43,846 nucleotides of DNA, taken from NCBI GenBank assembly GCA_003336485.1, contig QENH01000188.1, forward strand, positions 1 through 43,846. The letters are read 5' to 3'. How positions within the stretch are numbered: the stretch's first letter is position 1; the number at the start of each line of letters is the position of its first letter. This document shows positions 9,458 through 19,264 of the stretch, piece after piece. Source of the stretch: Candidatus Methanophagales archaeon. Its GTDB lineage: Archaea > Halobacteriota > Syntropharchaeia > Alkanophagales > Methanospirareceae. Under the pieces are notes generated by a model. The model saw nothing but the letters and a program-made list of their open reading frames with translations, did no database searches and was not told the origin of the DNA. Position numbers and translations under genes: made by a program.

Positions 9458-10873
9458 ATGAAAAAGTATCCTGTATCCGCGACCAACAACAAGGAAACCG
9501 TAGATATGCTCAGGGATATGTACGACGAAGCCTTAACCGCTGCTGATTTAAAGGCGATATGCAAAAGTCGTGGCTTTTATTCTGATGAAGTCTCTTCCAC
9601 CACACTCTTTGAATCGGTTTTCATCACAGAGAAAGGACTGGAATCTGCGTTTGGAGCATTAACGCAGGACGAAATCGCGCTATTACACGTCCTGAATCTT
9701 ATAAATAAAGCGGTTGATGTCACATTCTTCGAGTACTTCTATGGCGATTCTGACTCGGATAAAAAGCATTACCAATCTTTTGCCATGCGATACACAGACA
9801 TCTTCAAAAAAGTGCGGGTTTCGTTGGTTCGCAAGGGCATTCTACTCTTTGCAGAAAGCGCTAATACTTGGGGCAGGACCACGAAACTGGAACGGTGGCA
9901 ATTCCTGTTCCCCGAAGAGTTCTATCCGTTTTTACCTTCGCCTTTCGTGTCACCGGGGATATTCGATGCCCGTAGTGGTGTCCATAACGACATAATCAGA
10001 CGCAAGATCAAACAGGTCATTACGAGAACACGAATACCCGATGAAAGCACAGGCTCTGTACTCAGACTTTCACACGGTAAACTCAAGATAAAGGGGCATG
10101 AATTCCGTATGAAATATCTGAAAAAGTGGCAGATAGAATCGTGGCAGGCATCGGCACTGCAGGAAACGAGAACCAAAAAGGGGGGTGTTCGCCCTCTTCA
10201 ATTGGTCATCTACGTGTTATCTCAACTGAATCAGAACGAGTGGATCCTACCGGATGACCTCTCCATATTCTGGAACATCCTCTATCCAGAGGGCAAAGCT
10301 CCCGACAGTCGTAACATCTGCGAGACCGGCTGGAACTGGGGCTACCTCTTGAAACAGGAACTAGAGGGCCGATCTTACTATCGGCTGGCGGGGCCGTTGG
10401 ATGCGCAAGAACCAGAGAGCTATCTGACAGTAAAGGGAAATCAACAGGTGATATTAGACCTCGAAACCATACCGTACGAAAATTTGGACGTGATAGTACA
10501 GATCTCGAAGATGTCTATTCTGGGTTCGCAACTGCAAATTCGCCCTGACCTGATCGCTATTGGTAACGCACGATCGAAGGTTCGCAACCACCCCCTAATC
10601 TTATGGCTGAGTAATAATTCTTCGCTCTTTCATGACGTCATTAAAAAAGTGGATGAGAAATGGGGTAAGCTAGTCATCCACGAGAACCTGCTGGTTGCCC
10701 GGATAATGGACCTCAGCCTGGTGGTAAAACTGCAGCGATCTTTTCCAGACCATATCAAACCAATCACGAAGAACGTCATCGCATTTCCTCGTGATTCCCT
10801 CCCGGAAATCCAGAAATTAGTGGCTGCAGCCGGCTATGTAATCAAAACAGTAAAGGACGTAGATTATGACTGA
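9458..10873 (+). CDS. uncharacterised 471 aa protein resembling helicase-associated/XPB-N-terminal-like modules (no helicase motor)
   Basis: Long ORF. ALTQDEIALLHVLNLINKAV and VRVSLVRKGILLFAES winged-helix-like segments; C-terminal LTVKGNQQVILDLETIPYENLDVIVQISKMSILGSQLQIRPDLIAI. Confidence 0.6.
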   Translation: MKKYPVSATNNKETVDMLRDMYDEALTAADLKAICKSRGFYSDEVSSTTLFESVFITEKGLESAFGALTQDEIALLHVLNLINKAVDVTFFEYFYGDSDSDKKHYQSFAMRYTDIFKKVRVSLVRKGILLFAESANTWGRTTKLERWQFLFPEEFYPFLPSPFVSPGIFDARSGVHNDIIRRKIKQVITRTRIPDESTGSVLRLSHGKLKIKGHEFRMKYLKKWQIESWQASALQETRTKKGGVRPLQLVIYVLSQLNQNEWILPDDLSIFWNILYPEGKAPDSRNICETGWNWGYLLKQELEGRSYYRLAGPLDAQEPESYLTVKGNQQVILDLETIPYENLDVIVQISKMSILGSQLQIRPDLIAIGNARSKVRNHPLILWLSNNSSLFHDVIKKVDEKWGKLVIHENLLVARIMDLSLVVKLQRSFPDHIKPITKNVIAFPRDSLPEIQKLVAAAGYVIKTVKDVDYD

Positions 10874-12659
10874 AGAAACAATCGGGTCTGAAATGGCTTT
10901 AGCACAGGAAGCCGATGTGAAGGCGTTGGACGTAGTCACAAATAGCCGTGAACTTCGTAGAGATGTCCATGTCTTTGTAAACTATATCCGGGATCGGGAT
11001 GTGAAACGGACACACAGGAGCAACGAGCTACCCAAATCAGATATTAAGCGATTGGCGAAATTAATTGGCGATCCGCAAACCCTAGAGGAGGTGCAAGCCA
11101 CAGGTACCTCGCCATGGATATTTTTCATTGATCGGTTAGCGCTGACACTCGGTTTTGTCCGTTATGACACAGAAGGCGAATATATAGGGTATAGCAGCAC
11201 TGCATTGTCTTATCCGAACAATTACATACGATTCCGGGAACAGACCTACGAAAAGTTTTTAAGCGATTCTCCGATCACGCAGGAGAAATGCATATTAAAT
11301 GCCCTAATCAAAAGATACGACAGTAGGGTCAATGAGTTCTTTTTGAATACCTGCTCTCTCAGTGTTCTTGATCACTTCGACACGTTCGGATGCGCAACAG
11401 GCGTGGTACCCTCGATACGATTTGATAAAGCAAGAATGTATCTTCTGGATCTGCTTAAAGAATGCAAGAGCGGTGTCTGGTACAGCACTGCTTCGTTCAT
11501 CCAATATCTGAAGAAAGAACATCCTTTTTTCCTCATACCGCAAAATATCGAAGTCCAGGACCGCTGGTGGAAAGGTGAAAGATATTGTAATTTCCATGAG
11601 CGTGGAGAGCAGTGGGGTCGAGGCGAAACGATCCAGGATAATGCGCCGGACGCATTTGAACGCGTGGAAGGCCGTTTTGTGGAGCGATTTTTGGAGAATA
11701 TCCCGCTCTCTATGCGCTATCTGGACGTAGCTTATGACAAGGCGTATGAAAGAAGAGAGAAATATCAGTCGCGATATAAGCGGGATAGTTATATGGTCAT
11801 TCGAGGAAAGGAGAATCAGGCTTCAAAAACTAAGAAGCAAATATACCCGTTGATTAATCAACTCAAGGCGTTCCGGGTTAATGATCGTTTTCTGCGTGTG
11901 ATGAATAAACAGATCCGAAAGCCAAGGGTTACGGTCTTACCTAATTTCGAGATCCATGTAGATTCGGATATTTACCCGGTTAATGTGATGGTACAACTTA
12001 CGCCGTTTGCTGATGTAATTGCAGATGATGTCGCTATTGTGCTGAAATTGAAGAAGAATAAAGTTGCCGCTCAGATAGTCGAGCATGAGGAACTGAATGT
12101 AATCTCGCTACTAGATGAACTCGCGGATAAAAAACTGCCACAGAATATCCGCTCCCATCTTGAAGATTGGCGAGCCCACGCGGAAATGTTCACTCTTTTT
12201 TATGGCTTTGGACTCGTAGAGTGTGCTGAAAATTTAGTGCTCCCCGAGGGGTTTACTGTCGAGGGCATAACGCCCAATATTAAAATCGTGCGTGCCCCAG
12301 CCAAATTATTCGCACAGTTGGAAAGCTCAGAACTTGTGCCTGTTCTGCTAAAACATCCTGATTCTTCGGTCCGCCAGCCCGAAAAAGGAGTCAGAAGCGT
12401 TTTTCGTGTTGTTTCGCCTGATACAAAACGGCAAAAAAAGGCGGTTACCATAAAGAAAAAAAAGGAGGTCTCGCTCTACTTCCCGTCTAAGACGCTACTG
12501 AACAGATTCGCTAAAGAACTAAAGAAATCAAAGTTGCCTTTTGGGTTGAATGAACTCACAAACTCTATTAGCTTCTCGGAGAGTAGGGAACCGCAATTGG
12601 AAGCGGTCATTAAAGCTATGGGTAATGAATATACGATTAATATCGAAGATGTGGGGTGA
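10866..12659 (+). CDS. uncharacterised 597 aa protein with an XPB/Ssl2 N-terminal-like (Helicase_C_3-like) segment
   Basis: Overlaps the previous ORF by 8 bp. VTVLPNFEIHVDSDIYPVNVMVQLTPFADVIADDVAIVLKL...ISLLDELADKKLPQNIRSHLEDWRA resembles the 'qpNfeilv...LPqNvrysLedW' pattern. Confidence 0.6.
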   Translation: MTEETIGSEMALAQEADVKALDVVTNSRELRRDVHVFVNYIRDRDVKRTHRSNELPKSDIKRLAKLIGDPQTLEEVQATGTSPWIFFIDRLALTLGFVRYDTEGEYIGYSSTALSYPNNYIRFREQTYEKFLSDSPITQEKCILNALIKRYDSRVNEFFLNTCSLSVLDHFDTFGCATGVVPSIRFDKARMYLLDLLKECKSGVWYSTASFIQYLKKEHPFFLIPQNIEVQDRWWKGERYCNFHERGEQWGRGETIQDNAPDAFERVEGRFVERFLENIPLSMRYLDVAYDKAYERREKYQSRYKRDSYMVIRGKENQASKTKKQIYPLINQLKAFRVNDRFLRVMNKQIRKPRVTVLPNFEIHVDSDIYPVNVMVQLTPFADVIADDVAIVLKLKKNKVAAQIVEHEELNVISLLDELADKKLPQNIRSHLEDWRAHAEMFTLFYGFGLVECAENLVLPEGFTVEGITPNIKIVRAPAKLFAQLESSELVPVLLKHPDSSVRQPEKGVRSVFRVVSPDTKRQKKAVTIKKKKEVSLYFPSKTLLNRFAKELKKSKLPFGLNELTNSISFSESREPQLEAVIKAMGNEYTINIEDVG

Positions 12660-12763
12660 GGTTAAGAAGAAGTTAGCAGTTGCTTTGAAAGGTGGTGGAA
12701 TTTACTCGGGAGAAAAAGATACCCTAACGCCACTAAATTATCATAAGAGGAGATGAATATCAA

Positions 12764-13708
12764 ATGTACGAAGACCTATTCCAGAAAGCATTGAACATAG
12801 GAGATTCATGGATGCTTTAATCATGTCAATGGCTCAAAGCATGCAAATGTCAGAAATTGCCGATATGATTGGAGAACATGATACAAGAGTTTGGCGAGTT
12901 GTAAAATATTATGTGGACGATGCCCGATCACGAGAAGACTTTTCTGATGTCTCTATAATCGGAATTGATGAGACTTCAAGTGCGAAAGGTCACAAATATG
13001 TTACGCTCGTGGTGGATTTCGCTACATCCAAGGTAATACACGTTTGCAGAGGTAAAGATGCCTTGACACTTTCATCTTTCAAAGAAGAGTACCAGGCACA
13101 TCGTGGAAGTCCTGATAAAATCACTTCGGTCTGTTGTGACATGTCTCCTGCATTTATTGGTGGTATCTGGACTGAATTTCCAAATGCATCAATCACCTTT
13201 GATAAATAAATTTCATATCATGAAAAATGTGAACGAAGGAATAGATATGGTCAGACGGGAAGAACAAGCGATAAACGAGGTGCTAAAAAAGACTCGATAC
13301 ATATGGCTTAAAAATCCAGATAATTTAACAAAAAAGCAAAATAAGACCTTGGGTGCCCTTAGAGATATGAATCTGAAGACGATTAGAGCTTATAATTTGA
13401 AACTTAGTCTCCAATTGTTTTGGGACATCCAAGAACGTGGCATTGCTGAACAGTATCTCAAAAAGTGGTATTTTTGGGCTACGCATAGTAGATTAAAACC
13501 CATGATCAAGGCAGCAAAAACCATTAAGTATCATTGGGATGGTGTCATGAATTATTTTGATTCGAAAATCACTAATGGGATTTTAGAGGGCACTAATAGC
13601 GTTGTACAATTATTAAAACGGAGTGCTCGTGGTTATCGAAATATCCCAAATTTCATCACTATGATATACCTTCGATTGGGTCACTTAAAATTCCAACTAC
13701 CCACATGA
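12764..13708 (+). pseudogene. degenerate ISL3-family transposase (N-terminal deletion plus frameshift)
   Basis: MYEDLFQKALNIGDSW remnant, then ALIMSMAQSMQMSEIADMIGEHDTRVWRVVKYYV, IIGIDETSSAKGHKYVTLVVDF, and after the frameshift MKNVNEGIDMVRREEQ...FDSKITNGILEGTNSVVQLLKRSARGYRNIPNFITMIYLRLG. Confidence 0.88.
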
Positions 13709-14224
13709 AATAGCGAAGAGCCAGCATAAGTAGATATTGAGTATTTCCCAGAATAGCTCAGGCTATCAACGATCTCTTTTTCGCTCTCGCTAGTTGAAAA
13801 TCAGACATATTTAGAGAATAAGCTGGGCGATCAAATTAGAACTATGGAGTTTGTTCTTTGCATCCCTTCAGAAAATGTGGAGCGTATAGTTCGAGAGCTT
13901 GAACGGCAGGAATACGAAGGTGAGGTTGATGTTGCTTCTGACGATTTATTGCTAATTTGGCAGGTCAACATGTTTATAGGGCAGACACTCCAATTATTCA
14001 CGAGAATAAATTCAAGAGACAAACCCTATGAAAGTCAACATAAGGATAACAAGTTGACCTAAATGTTAGGCAGTGGATATAAAGTAAAATCCGAACAAGT
14101 CATCGAGGAACATCTCAAGGAATATCCGGATCTTTCAACCTATGGCGAAAAAGGGAACTAAAAAAATGAGCATTTCTCTGATGCATCCTTCTTCAGAAGG
14201 AGGTCCGTGACAGAGGTACCAAAG

Positions 14225-14270
14225 AAGGTGATGACCCTAGACAAGGCTCTTGTCATTTCTCACCTTTTTT
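14225..14270 (+). terminator. hairpin plus T-tract at the island/topA boundary
   Basis: AAGGTGATGAC...GTCAtttcTCACCTTTTTT stem-loop followed by T's. Overlaps the 3' end of minus-strand topA. Confidence 0.55.
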
Positions 14271-16298
14271 ATCGCCCTTTAGTTTATCCTGCCACTGCTG
14301 GAAATTGCAATATGGACAGCCGAAATCCCAGGGACGCGAACCTTTTTTTAGTATCTTCAACTTAAACAGGTAAGGATGTTCATCGCATTTGTCCTCGGTC
14401 ACAACAACTTTACCACTCTTTGGCATTGGGAGCGAGAATTCGCAAGCCGGATAATTGCTACAGCCCACAAATCGCTTACCACGTCTAGAAGATAACAATA
14501 ACAGATCCGAGTCACATTTAGGGCATGATCCCACGATTTTATCAGCTCTTACAGCATCTTTGAGCGAGTCGCCAATTTCACTACGGTTCTTCTTCAGGTC
14601 CGCGAACACGTCTTTCAGCATATTCCGCGAATCGCCTGCAACTTCATTCTTCTTCCGTTTGCCCTCGCTTATCTCATCCATCTCCTGCTCGAGCGTTTTT
14701 GTCATCTCCGGCTTCGTTATCAGCGCGGCATATTTCTCTAATGAATCTATAAGTGCAACTGCCTTCTCCGTTGGTTTTGCCGGGTTGCCCTGCACGTAGG
14801 TCCGATCATACAACTTCCCTATTATCTCATGTCGCGTACTCTTCGTGCCCAGCCCCAAATCATCCATCTTCTTTATTAGTCCCGCCTGTGAAATCCTGTT
14901 TGGCGGCTTCGTTTCCTTCTCTACAAGCTCGATATGCTCAAGATCTACTTTCTCTGCCTCTTTTAACTGTGGTATTATCAGCTCCTCCTTCTTCTGATAT
15001 GGATATATAGCGAGGAAACCTTGCTCCTTCAGTATTCTACCCTTTGCTGTTAATGGCTCGTCGCCTATCTCCGCCGTCACATTTGTATCTTCCCATTTCG
15101 CAGCGTCCGAAAGAGTAGCTAAAAAACGCCGCACTACCAGTTCATAGACTTTCCATTCGTCCTTCTCTAGCTTCTCTTTTGTTGTCTCTGCAACCGGATG
15201 TATAGGCGGATGGTCAGTGGTCTTTTTTTTACCCGCAGTAGGCGTTAATTCCTTTTTCGTTAGTAGCAACTTGGCATGCTTACCAAATTCTTTGTGCTTC
15301 TGGAACATCTGCACTAACGCCTTTAAATCGAGCGTGTCCGGATACGTAGTATTATCAGTACGATGATAAGAGATGAGTCCGCCAAGGTATAACCCCTCTG
15401 CGAGAACCATTAGACGCTTTGGAGTATAGCTTATTGCAGATGCAGCACGTATAAAACTGGTAGTATCAAAAGGTGTCGGCGGCTTCTCAACCCGTAACTT
15501 CGTCTTTAGCGTACTTATAATTCCCGACTTGGCAGCTTCTATTCGCGCTTTTGCGCCTTCCGCTTCCTCCATCTCCCAGAACTTACGCGTTTTGTGTGTT
15601 ACGTCGAAAATCTCACCGGATTCAGTCTTTAATTTCGCATGCAGTTCCCAATACTTACGCGGTACGAATTTCGCTATCTCCTTCTCCTTCTCTACCAGCA
15701 ACGCAAGTGTCGGCGATTGCACTCGTCCAACCGAAAAGAACCCGTCGCCCAACCGATTTGCAGATAAAGATACGAACCTAGTCAGTGACGCACCCCATAC
15801 CAGGTCTATTATCTGTCTCACTTCGGCAGATGCCGCTAAGTTATAATCTACCTCACTTCTTGCCGCGAAACTATCCTTTATGTCCTTCTCTGTTATAGCA
15901 CTGTATCGCATCCGGTCAACCTTCAATTCAGGGTTTGTTTTTTTGATATTGTTGAGCGCTTCAACGCCTATTAGCTCACCTTCACGATCGTAATCAGTAG
16001 CAATGGTAATATAATCGGCCTTTTTTGCTATCTGACCCAGCGTTTTTACTATATCCTTCTTTAATGCAACAGTAACTATTTTGGCATCTATCAGCTTGTA
16101 AGGATCCACTTTGCTCCAATTATTATAGCTTTCCGGGAAGTCAAGACGAAAGACATGCCCGCTCAGTCCCACAACTACCGTTTCATCGAACTCATGTGCA
16201 TCTGTGCCACCAATCTTCTTCTTCTTCGCCTTGCCATTTGATAGAATAGCCGCGATTTTTTTTGCCGTTGTCCCCTTCTCGGTAATTATGTAATGCAT
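14253..16298 (-). CDS. topA: DNA topoisomerase I (type IA)
   Basis: Toprim ITIATDYDREGELIG, active-site LYLGGLISYHRTDNTTYP, C-terminal zinc ribbon CPKCDSDLLLLSSRRGKRFVGCSNYPAC. Confidence 0.95.
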   Translation of the reverse strand: MHYIITEKGTTAKKIAAILSNGKAKKKKIGGTDAHEFDETVVVGLSGHVFRLDFPESYNNWSKVDPYKLIDAKIVTVALKKDIVKTLGQIAKKADYITIATDYDREGELIGVEALNNIKKTNPELKVDRMRYSAITEKDIKDSFAARSEVDYNLAASAEVRQIIDLVWGASLTRFVSLSANRLGDGFFSVGRVQSPTLALLVEKEKEIAKFVPRKYWELHAKLKTESGEIFDVTHKTRKFWEMEEAEGAKARIEAAKSGIISTLKTKLRVEKPPTPFDTTSFIRAASAISYTPKRLMVLAEGLYLGGLISYHRTDNTTYPDTLDLKALVQMFQKHKEFGKHAKLLLTKKELTPTAGKKKTTDHPPIHPVAETTKEKLEKDEWKVYELVVRRFLATLSDAAKWEDTNVTAEIGDEPLTAKGRILKEQGFLAIYPYQKKEELIIPQLKEAEKVDLEHIELVEKETKPPNRISQAGLIKKMDDLGLGTKSTRHEIIGKLYDRTYVQGNPAKPTEKAVALIDSLEKYAALITKPEMTKTLEQEMDEISEGKRKKNEVAGDSRNMLKDVFADLKKNRSEIGDSLKDAVRADKIVGSCPKCDSDLLLLSSRRGKRFVGCSNYPACEFSLPMPKSGKVVVTEDKCDEHPYLFKLKILKKGSRPWDFGCPYCNFQQWQDKLKGDKKGEK

Positions 16299-16411
16299 TT
16301 GACCTCTTCGATTATGCTATTAACGTATTATTTCCTACGTCCTTATAAACTAAATGTAAAAAAACAAAAAATAACGTGTTCAAATAACCGTAATGTCTAA
16401 TTCTTCCGCGG

Positions 16412-17368
16412 TTATTTCAAATCCATCATAGGTGCTAAAACGTCAGTTAAATACCGCACTGCATTTGTCTTTACATCTAACGGATGTACCCGCTCGTCTA
16501 AATAATCGAGTTCGAGCTCCTCGTAGCTATTAGCAGTGATATTGCCACCGTATTTCTCTTTTCGTTCTATTGTCACGTTACCGACAGCGGGGAATATAGT
16601 ATGCTTGTAGATCTGCAGTATGGGATTGCCCTCTGCGATCTTGGCAGGACAAAAAGCGCTCATTATCTTCTTCTCTATGCTCTTTGCAGGCTCGTCCACC
16701 GCAATGTAATTGCCCAATGATGAGGACATCTTCTCTCCGTCCAATCCGATCAATAGCGGCATATGAATACAAATAGGCGCTTTGAAGCCCAATTTCGGGA
16801 TGTTCTCTCGCGAAAGCATGTGTATCTTCCGCTGGTCTATCCCGCCTACTGCTACATCTATATCCAGGTATGCTATATCCACTGCTTGCATCAGCGGGTA
16901 TATCGTCTGAGATACTTTCCGGTCTTCCGTGCTCCTTGAGAGCTCGTCCATACTCCTCTTCGCCCTCTTTTCCGTTGTCACTGTAGCAAGCTTTAAAACA
17001 TTCATCATATATTCGTTTTCCAATTGAAAAGATGACCCGAAAATGAATTCCGTCTCGTCAGTTAAGCCCGCAGCGGCGAAACAGCGCTTATTATACTCTG
17101 CCGTCTCCCGTATCTGCTCCAGACTACCTTTTTCGTTTAGATATGCATGCAGATCAGCAAGGAGCACGATTATGTGAAACCCAAAACGCTGCAGTTCTTT
17201 CAGCTTGTTTAGTATAGGTAAATGCCCGATATGCACACGGCCACTTGGCTCATAGCCCACATACGCTCTTGGCTTCTTCTTTGATCTCAATACCACTTCT
17301 AACTCGTCCTTTGTTATTAACTCCTCCACATTCCGTTCCAAGATCATCATTGGTTCGCTTTCGGTCAT
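16412..17368 (-). CDS. tyrS: tyrosyl-tRNA synthetase (archaeal type)
   Basis: AYVGYEPSGRVHIGHLPILNKL, YPLMQAVDIAYLDIDVAVGGIDQRKIHML, KMSSSLGN. Confidence 0.94.
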   Translation of the reverse strand: MTESEPMMILERNVEELITKDELEVVLRSKKKPRAYVGYEPSGRVHIGHLPILNKLKELQRFGFHIIVLLADLHAYLNEKGSLEQIRETAEYNKRCFAAAGLTDETEFIFGSSFQLENEYMMNVLKLATVTTEKRAKRSMDELSRSTEDRKVSQTIYPLMQAVDIAYLDIDVAVGGIDQRKIHMLSRENIPKLGFKAPICIHMPLLIGLDGEKMSSSLGNYIAVDEPAKSIEKKIMSAFCPAKIAEGNPILQIYKHTIFPAVGNVTIERKEKYGGNITANSYEELELDYLDERVHPLDVKTNAVRYLTDVLAPMMDLK

Positions 17369-17376
17369 TGTTTTTA

Positions 17377-17404
17377 GTCTTTATTTATTTATTTATTTAT
17401 TTAT
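17377..17404. repeat. (ATTT)n short tandem repeat
   Basis: tttatttatttatttatttatttatgg immediately upstream of tyrS. Confidence 0.75.
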
Positions 17405-17487
17405 GGTACAAGTAGGATGACTCTGCACCTTACTACCATTATAATTAGGGGTATTAAATTAAATTAAATTATCATTATAAAAAAATC

Positions 17488-17501
17488 GAAAAGCTTTTAT
17501 A
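17488..17501 (+). promoter_or_regulatory. archaeal promoter element GAAAAGCTTTTATA
   Basis: 14-nt string identical to the one upstream of mtrE (35214-35227), in an AT-rich intergenic region. Confidence 0.5.
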
Positions 17502-17521
17502 TTCCTGTGACATCCCGGTAA

Positions 17522-17605
17522 TAACAGTGTAGTTTAAGTCATCAGCGGTCGTGCTTAAGTACAGGCCTTGTACCTTAAGTACGGGGTATGTGACTGCTTT
17601 GTAAA
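17522..17605 (+). ncRNA. candidate structured RNA or 5' leader
   Basis: Bulged ~10 bp hairpin CTTAAG-TACA/TGTACCTTAAG at 17554-17579, outer AGTCA/TGACT pairing, three TTAAGT copies. Lies about 20-25 nt downstream of the promoter-like element and about 200 nt before any ORF. Confidence 0.35.
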
Positions 17606-17755
17606 GAAGAAATAAAAGAAAAACTAATATAATATAACATCAAAAAAGAAATACAATCTAAAAGGGTAGGTAAGCGAAAGGTAAGAAGTAGAATGCATGG
17701 ATGTTAAACGAGGGGGTAAAGAAACTGATGATAGAAGAATCAGCGGTATAGGAAA

Positions 17756-18700
17756 ATGTTAATTTGCTTTTTAAAAGGCGATACGGAAGCGAATGCTAAC
17801 TGTGAAATAGTTAAGTTTTGGGATAGGATTTGGTTACGTGAAGGTGGAGATCTTGAAGTATTAAGAGAGGTTAATTTTAAAGTTGAGGAAGATTCTCCAT
17901 GCTCTATTAGTGAAATTGGATTGCTTATCCCTTCTACGGATGTTGGAGAGATAGAGAACCGCACTTCTACAGCTTTTGATCATGATAATATTTTTAACGG
18001 CGTCAAAGCGAAGATTTTAAAATATAGAATTCATTTGGGGAATAACACTGTGGATAACGATGGTTTAATGGCTGTCAAACCTCGAGCAGAAGAGAAAACA
18101 GAAATGGTAGTCGGAAATACAACTTTATTAAATGTTTCCTTATCACAGCCAATAAACCCCGGTGAAATTGGCATGATTCGATTGTTCTTTAGACTTCCAT
18201 CCAGATTAATACTGACTAGCGCAGGCGTAGGTTCAGTTACATTGGAATATTTCTTTGGATCCAAATTTCCAAGAGAAGTAGCCATTCTAAAGAGGAAAGA
18301 AATTCCGGCATATCCAATCCTTGACCTAGATAAAAAATTAGGAGGTTTTGATATACAACTTTATTTACCACCGAACTGGGAAATCAGCGACCCAGCAGGA
18401 GGGGAGCCTGCTACTGGTAAAGCCGAGCCTGATGGTTCAGAAGGCAAGGTAAAAAGATTAATTATGTGGAAAGCCAGAGAATTAGTAGAAAATCCTCTAG
18501 AACTACTTACTAGCGAAAAAAATCTCCCACGACTTCATCCTAAAATAAAAACTTCTTTACTTTCAGATACTTTGATAAAAGCTAAAGAGAACACAGAAAC
18601 TTCAATTAAAATGTCAAGAGAAGCATGGTATATGTCAATATTTAGTATAATAGTTGCAATAATTAGTATAAAACTTAGTGGTGTATTAAGGTATTTTTAA
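17756..18700 (+). CDS. uncharacterised protein with single C-terminal transmembrane helix (tail-anchored)
   Basis: 314 aa ORF ending EAWYMSIFSIIVAIISIKLSGVLRYF. No recognised family. Confidence 0.6.
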   Translation: MLICFLKGDTEANANCEIVKFWDRIWLREGGDLEVLREVNFKVEEDSPCSISEIGLLIPSTDVGEIENRTSTAFDHDNIFNGVKAKILKYRIHLGNNTVDNDGLMAVKPRAEEKTEMVVGNTTLLNVSLSQPINPGEIGMIRLFFRLPSRLILTSAGVGSVTLEYFFGSKFPREVAILKRKEIPAYPILDLDKKLGGFDIQLYLPPNWEISDPAGGEPATGKAEPDGSEGKVKRLIMWKARELVENPLELLTSEKNLPRLHPKIKTSLLSDTLIKAKENTETSIKMSREAWYMSIFSIIVAIISIKLSGVLRYF

Positions 18701-19264
18701 AAACCCTTTTAAATAGCTTATTTTCAAAAAGCCCCTCCTTTTAAAAAAGTATGAGGTGAAAATATGCGAGAGATGCGACAAAGCGGATGCCCCGGAATTT
18801 AGAGGCTGTCTCACAATTGATTTCCGTACCAAAAATATTCCTTCTTTTTAGATTTAGAGCATTATCTGCCTTTCCTTTCTGCCCAATTTTGGATTGTTGG
18901 ACAGCCTCTTTATTCCGAGGGTGGCCTGTGCCTCGTAGCCTAATCCGCCAGAGGGTTAAAATCCCTCCTGTGTTGTTTACCCGCAACCTTTTTCTAAAAG
19001 GTTGATGCGAAGGGATCCTGCTTTGGCGAAACTGAAGAACAGGGGAGACAGATGCACAAATCAAGTAGAAAACCGGCGGAGGTATTTCATGAGAAAGACG
19101 CTACGCCGATTGCCGAAAAGGTTTGTGTATCCGTACGTACTGTTCGATGAGGGGACGGAGGTCGTAAGGCCTCCTCCTACTCTGCTTGGCTGGGACTCTC
19201 CAGCGTTGGCCTGCATACATTTGCGGGATATTTTTATTATAAAGAAGAAAGAAATGATAATACT

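Noticed and set aside
14455-15846. ORFs antisense to topA (e.g. 14455-14799, 15529-15846)
   Set aside because: Shadow ORFs on the opposite strand of a high-confidence gene; Ser/Phe-rich compositions typical of antisense reading.
17720-17755. C/D-box-like motif (ctgatgatagaagaatcagc)
   Set aside because: Contains TGATGA-like sequence, but I could not place a full C-D'-C'-D arrangement. A short palindrome explains it equally well.
18860-19260. Possible tnpB relic or zinc-finger protein remnant between the orphan protein and vapBC (including KYEVKICERCDKADAPEFRGC at about 18750)
   Set aside because: No diagnostic TnpB motif and no sustained reading frame. I cannot support a specific call beyond non-coding or decayed sequence.
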